Assembly: GCF_018812025.1 (NCBI RefSeq)
Contig: NC_063066.1
Location: 11,021,382-11,085,381 of the forward strand
DNA: 64,000 nucleotides
Reading direction: 5' to 3'
Source: Megalobrama amblycephala
Taxonomy: Eukaryota; Chordata; Actinopteri; Cypriniformes; Xenocyprididae
How positions within the stretch are numbered: the stretch's first letter is position 1; each line of letters opens with the position of its first letter. The notes under the pieces are model-generated. The model did no database searches. It saw only the letters and a program-made list of their open reading frames with translations, and was not told the origin of the DNA. A program made the translations under genes and the position numbers. This document shows positions 50,210-64,000 of the stretch, piece after piece.

Positions 50210-50545
50210 TAACACTTTACAATGAGGTCTCATTTAACATTCATGCATTAAAGGATTAGTTCACTTTAAAATAAAACTTTTCCTGATAATTTACTCTCCC
50301 CCATGTCATCCAAGATGTTCATGTCTGTCTTCAGTTGACAAGAAATTAAGGTTTTTGATAAACATTCCAGGATTATTCTCCTTATGGATCACCTTCCAAA
50401 TGGTTCTGCCAAAATGGAATTGGTGCTGTGTTCGTTCTGTAAGTAGAATTGAGAAGGTGTAGGACATACAGCGTAAGCTTTTTGAATACGAAAGTGCGGT
50501 TTGGGCGGAAGCACTTGGAAGGCGATCATTTGTTTATATAAAGCA

Positions 50546-50576
<31 letters not shown>

Positions 50577-50960
50577 TTTTCCCGAAAATGACAGATCGTT
50601 TTGCTAGATAAGACCCTTATTCCTCGTCTGGTATTGTTTAAAGCCCTTTGAAGCTGCACTGAAACTAATTTTGACCTTCAACCATTTGGAGGCCATTGAA
50701 ATCCATTATAAGGATAATAATTCTGGAACATTTTCATCAAAAACCTTAATTTCTTTTCAACTTAAAGACATGAACATCTTGGATGACATAGGGGTGAGTA
50801 AACTCAGGAACATTTTATTTGAAAGTGAGCTAATCCTTTAACATGAACTAACAATGAGCAGTATATTTTACAGCGATTTATTAATCTGTTAATGTTAGTT
50901 AAAATGTTCATGTTCACAGTGCATTATTTACAGATACAACTTTTGATTTTAATGTACATT
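50210..50960. mobile_element. Fold-back element nested in an older DNA repeat
   Basis: The outer repeat starts GTAACACTTTACAATGAGG at about 50210 and resumes with CATGAACTAACAATGAGCAG at about 50841 (compare 37.32-37.51 kb). The insert, about 50249-50840, is palindromic: TAAAGGATTAGTTCACTTT on the left and its near complement on the right. It is related to the 59.4-60.2 kb element. A TTAA or TA flank marks the insertion. Confidence 0.7.
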
Positions 50961-51142
50961 ACACGCATGCATACAATTATTTTTATTCATATTTTAGTGA
51001 GTGTCTGTTCAATGCCCAGTTTTTAGAAACCAGTACTGCGTTCCCTTCTTTTGGCTGGTTTGTATAAAATCTCACAAACACTGAAACTGAATTCCCTTGC
51101 AAGTCTATAACTCTGACAAAGGAGCAAAGTTACATTTTTATC

Positions 51143-51148
51143 TTTATT
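51143..51148 (-). terminator. Candidate polyadenylation signal, afap1l1
   Basis: TTTATT on the plus strand (AATAAA on the minus strand), about 665 bases past the afap1l1 stop codon. Confidence 0.4.
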
Positions 51149-51812
51149 AAAAGAATATTCCCATCTCCATGTCTAAAGACATTTAAAGTGCAAATGTTAC
51201 TCACATTAAAAGGTGGTAAAGAAATTGGGGGAGGAAACAAAAGGTTACAAACAGGAGTATCAGTTAGATACTATGAAGCAAGATTTTAAAAAAGAATGTT
51301 AAAAAATATATATTTACAATTTTAATATATACATTGTTATTAGCACCACTTGGTTAAGAGCTGGAATTACCCCAGAAGTATAAGCAATTGAGTAAAAAAA
51401 CAAAACTGTACAAATCAGTTACCATGCCTCTTTTAAAATAAACAGTTTTAAAATTCAGGACTTTGAGTGGATTGTCTCGCATGCATTCCCATCATCTGCT
51501 TCCTTTACGACTTGACCACAACTATTACACTTTCAACTGGCAAACTATTTCCTCATTCCCTCTCAATCCTTCAAGACTTTTTGTGTTTGTAACATGGAAC
51601 TTCACAAGACATCTGAAGAGGACATCATTTGGCTGCAAAGTGTTGTAATACAGCTGGTGCTTTGTCATTCTAACTCCACTGTAAAGTTACAAAAGTGGCA
51701 GCCACCGTAGTCAACAGTGTTGCATATACAGCAGTCTGTTGGTTGAAGTCCTCATATTAATCTTGAAATGGCACAAAGTCTTAAGTCTAGGTCTTCCTGA
51801 TCAGCAGTTTCC

Positions 51813-62954
<11,142 letters not shown>

Positions 62955-64000
62955 CTGTAGATATAAAAGAAGTGCAATGCTATAATAGGCTGTGTGGCAA
63001 AAAATGTAACACGCTCTCCCTAATTTATGAGAATTTTTCTTGACCCGTGGTGCAAAGAAAAAAATAGTAGCTGCCCTTTTTAAGACAAAGTAGAAGCCTT
63101 TGCCAAAAACGTTGCATGGCAACGTGCATGCACTAATTGGCAATCCTCTGCGAAGTGAAATATAGATGTGTGAGTCCACTTGTCTCTCTTATCATATTCT
63201 CGCTGAAATTCTTGAATGCACTGCAGTCTTTTTTTAGCATTATTATTAAATTGCCATTGCTTTATTTGAAGTGCAAAAAACAACAATAACAAAAAATTAC
63301 AAGCTTCATGAGAAGCGCAGAAGTGTTTTCTTTTTAAAAATATCTAAAACTTAATAAGCAAAATTAATTAACCTACAGAAGTGGCCAATCATTTCCTTTG
63401 CTGACTGTATCTATATCTAGCACCAACAAAAATTTGCCAACAAAAAAAGTCAAGATGAAACCAAATTTGTGAATTTGAGTTTACCAAAATTAAACTTTGG
63501 AACGGAGCAAAATGCAAAACTTCTTTGCATGAGCTCGTGTTTACAGTCTTCCGCATTTGCATGCATTTAATTGGAAGTCAATGGAATTAATTTGACCTAT
63601 TTACTTTCCTAATGCACATTCTTGGTATTATTTTAAACAATTTATTGCACAAATTGCAACTTTATCTTTGCAATTATTAATCAAAATGTGACAACTTGCT
63701 CTGAAATGACTTTCCTTTTCCACTGATGTCACTTAGTCTTTGCAGGCTTTGGCATAATGTTAACCAATGGCTATTTCGGGCCGTAGCCCTGAAAGGGTGA
63801 AGGCCCTATTGTTTTCCTTAGGATTATTCTTCTTATTCTATTTTGTCAAGGTTTTGTGGGCTTTAGGGGCCCTTAACATGCTCAAAAACTCTTGAAAATT
63901 TGCAAACAGGTCAGAATCCGCAGCCATTAGGGCCGAGCAAAATCTGGTACATGGGCGTGGCAGGGGGGCTCTACGGCGCCCTCTGAACTCGGTACATATA
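62955..64000. other. afap1l1 intron and probable repeat at window edge
   Basis: No further exon of afap1l1 is recognisable. From about 63770 to the edge lies sequence (GGGCCGTAGCCCTGAAAGGG, GAAGGCCCTATTGTTTTCC) that resembles a dispersed fish repeat. It is cut by the end of the window. Confidence 0.4.

Overview
This is eukaryotic DNA, almost certainly from a teleost fish and most likely a cyprinid (carp or zebrafish relatives). The evidence is intron-rich genes with GT-AG splice sites, vertebrate-specific genes, long (TA)n and (CA)n microsatellites, and dense fold-back, hAT-like and Tc1-like elements plus tRNA-derived SINEs typical of cyprinids. The species cannot be fixed from the sequence. 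The exon models below were joined by hand. Splice phases are continuous in every gene, and all except afap1l1, which is cut by the window edge, run from start codon to stop codon.

Layout: (1) 1.6-6.2 kb, plus strand: two complete tandem wnt8a genes with matching six-exon structures and a TATA box each. (2) 6.2-9.7 kb: no gene seen. (3) 9.7-16.6 kb, plus: lcp2 (SLP-76), a SAM/SH2 adaptor, with introns full of small transposons. (4) 17.1-19.0 kb, minus: two small two-exon genes, one resembling human C5orf58 and one a clear synaptonemal-complex protein, syce3. (5) 20.2-21.6 kb, plus: foxi1, a two-exon forkhead gene. (6) 21.7-44.3 kb: a gene-poor, transposon-rich interval with a decayed Ty3/gypsy chromovirus. 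(7) 44.3-47.5 kb, plus: gabrp (GABA-A receptor pi subunit), probably with a non-coding first exon near 36.9 kb. (8) 48.7-49.9 kb, plus: pttg1 (securin). (9) 51.8-63.0 kb, minus: the 3' portion of afap1l1, with a dead Tc1 transposase gene and two large palindromic elements in its introns.

The genes are not an operon or a functional system. They form a conserved-synteny block: as I recall the human map, wnt8a, afap1l1, pttg1, foxi1, C5orf58, lcp2 and gabrp orthologues all lie on 5q31-q35, with FOXI1-C5orf58-LCP2 adjacent. syce3 (22q in human) is the outsider. KCNMB1 and KCNIP1, which lie between LCP2 and GABRP in human, are not seen here.

The points most worth following up are: a glutamate next to the lipidated serine in the second Wnt8; a securin whose KEN box reads QEN; a GC-AG intron inside the M2 codons of gabrp; the syce3/C5orf58-like pair; and large palindromic elements that would fold into long hairpins inside the lcp2 and afap1l1 pre-mRNAs. 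I found no convincing wholly new biological system.
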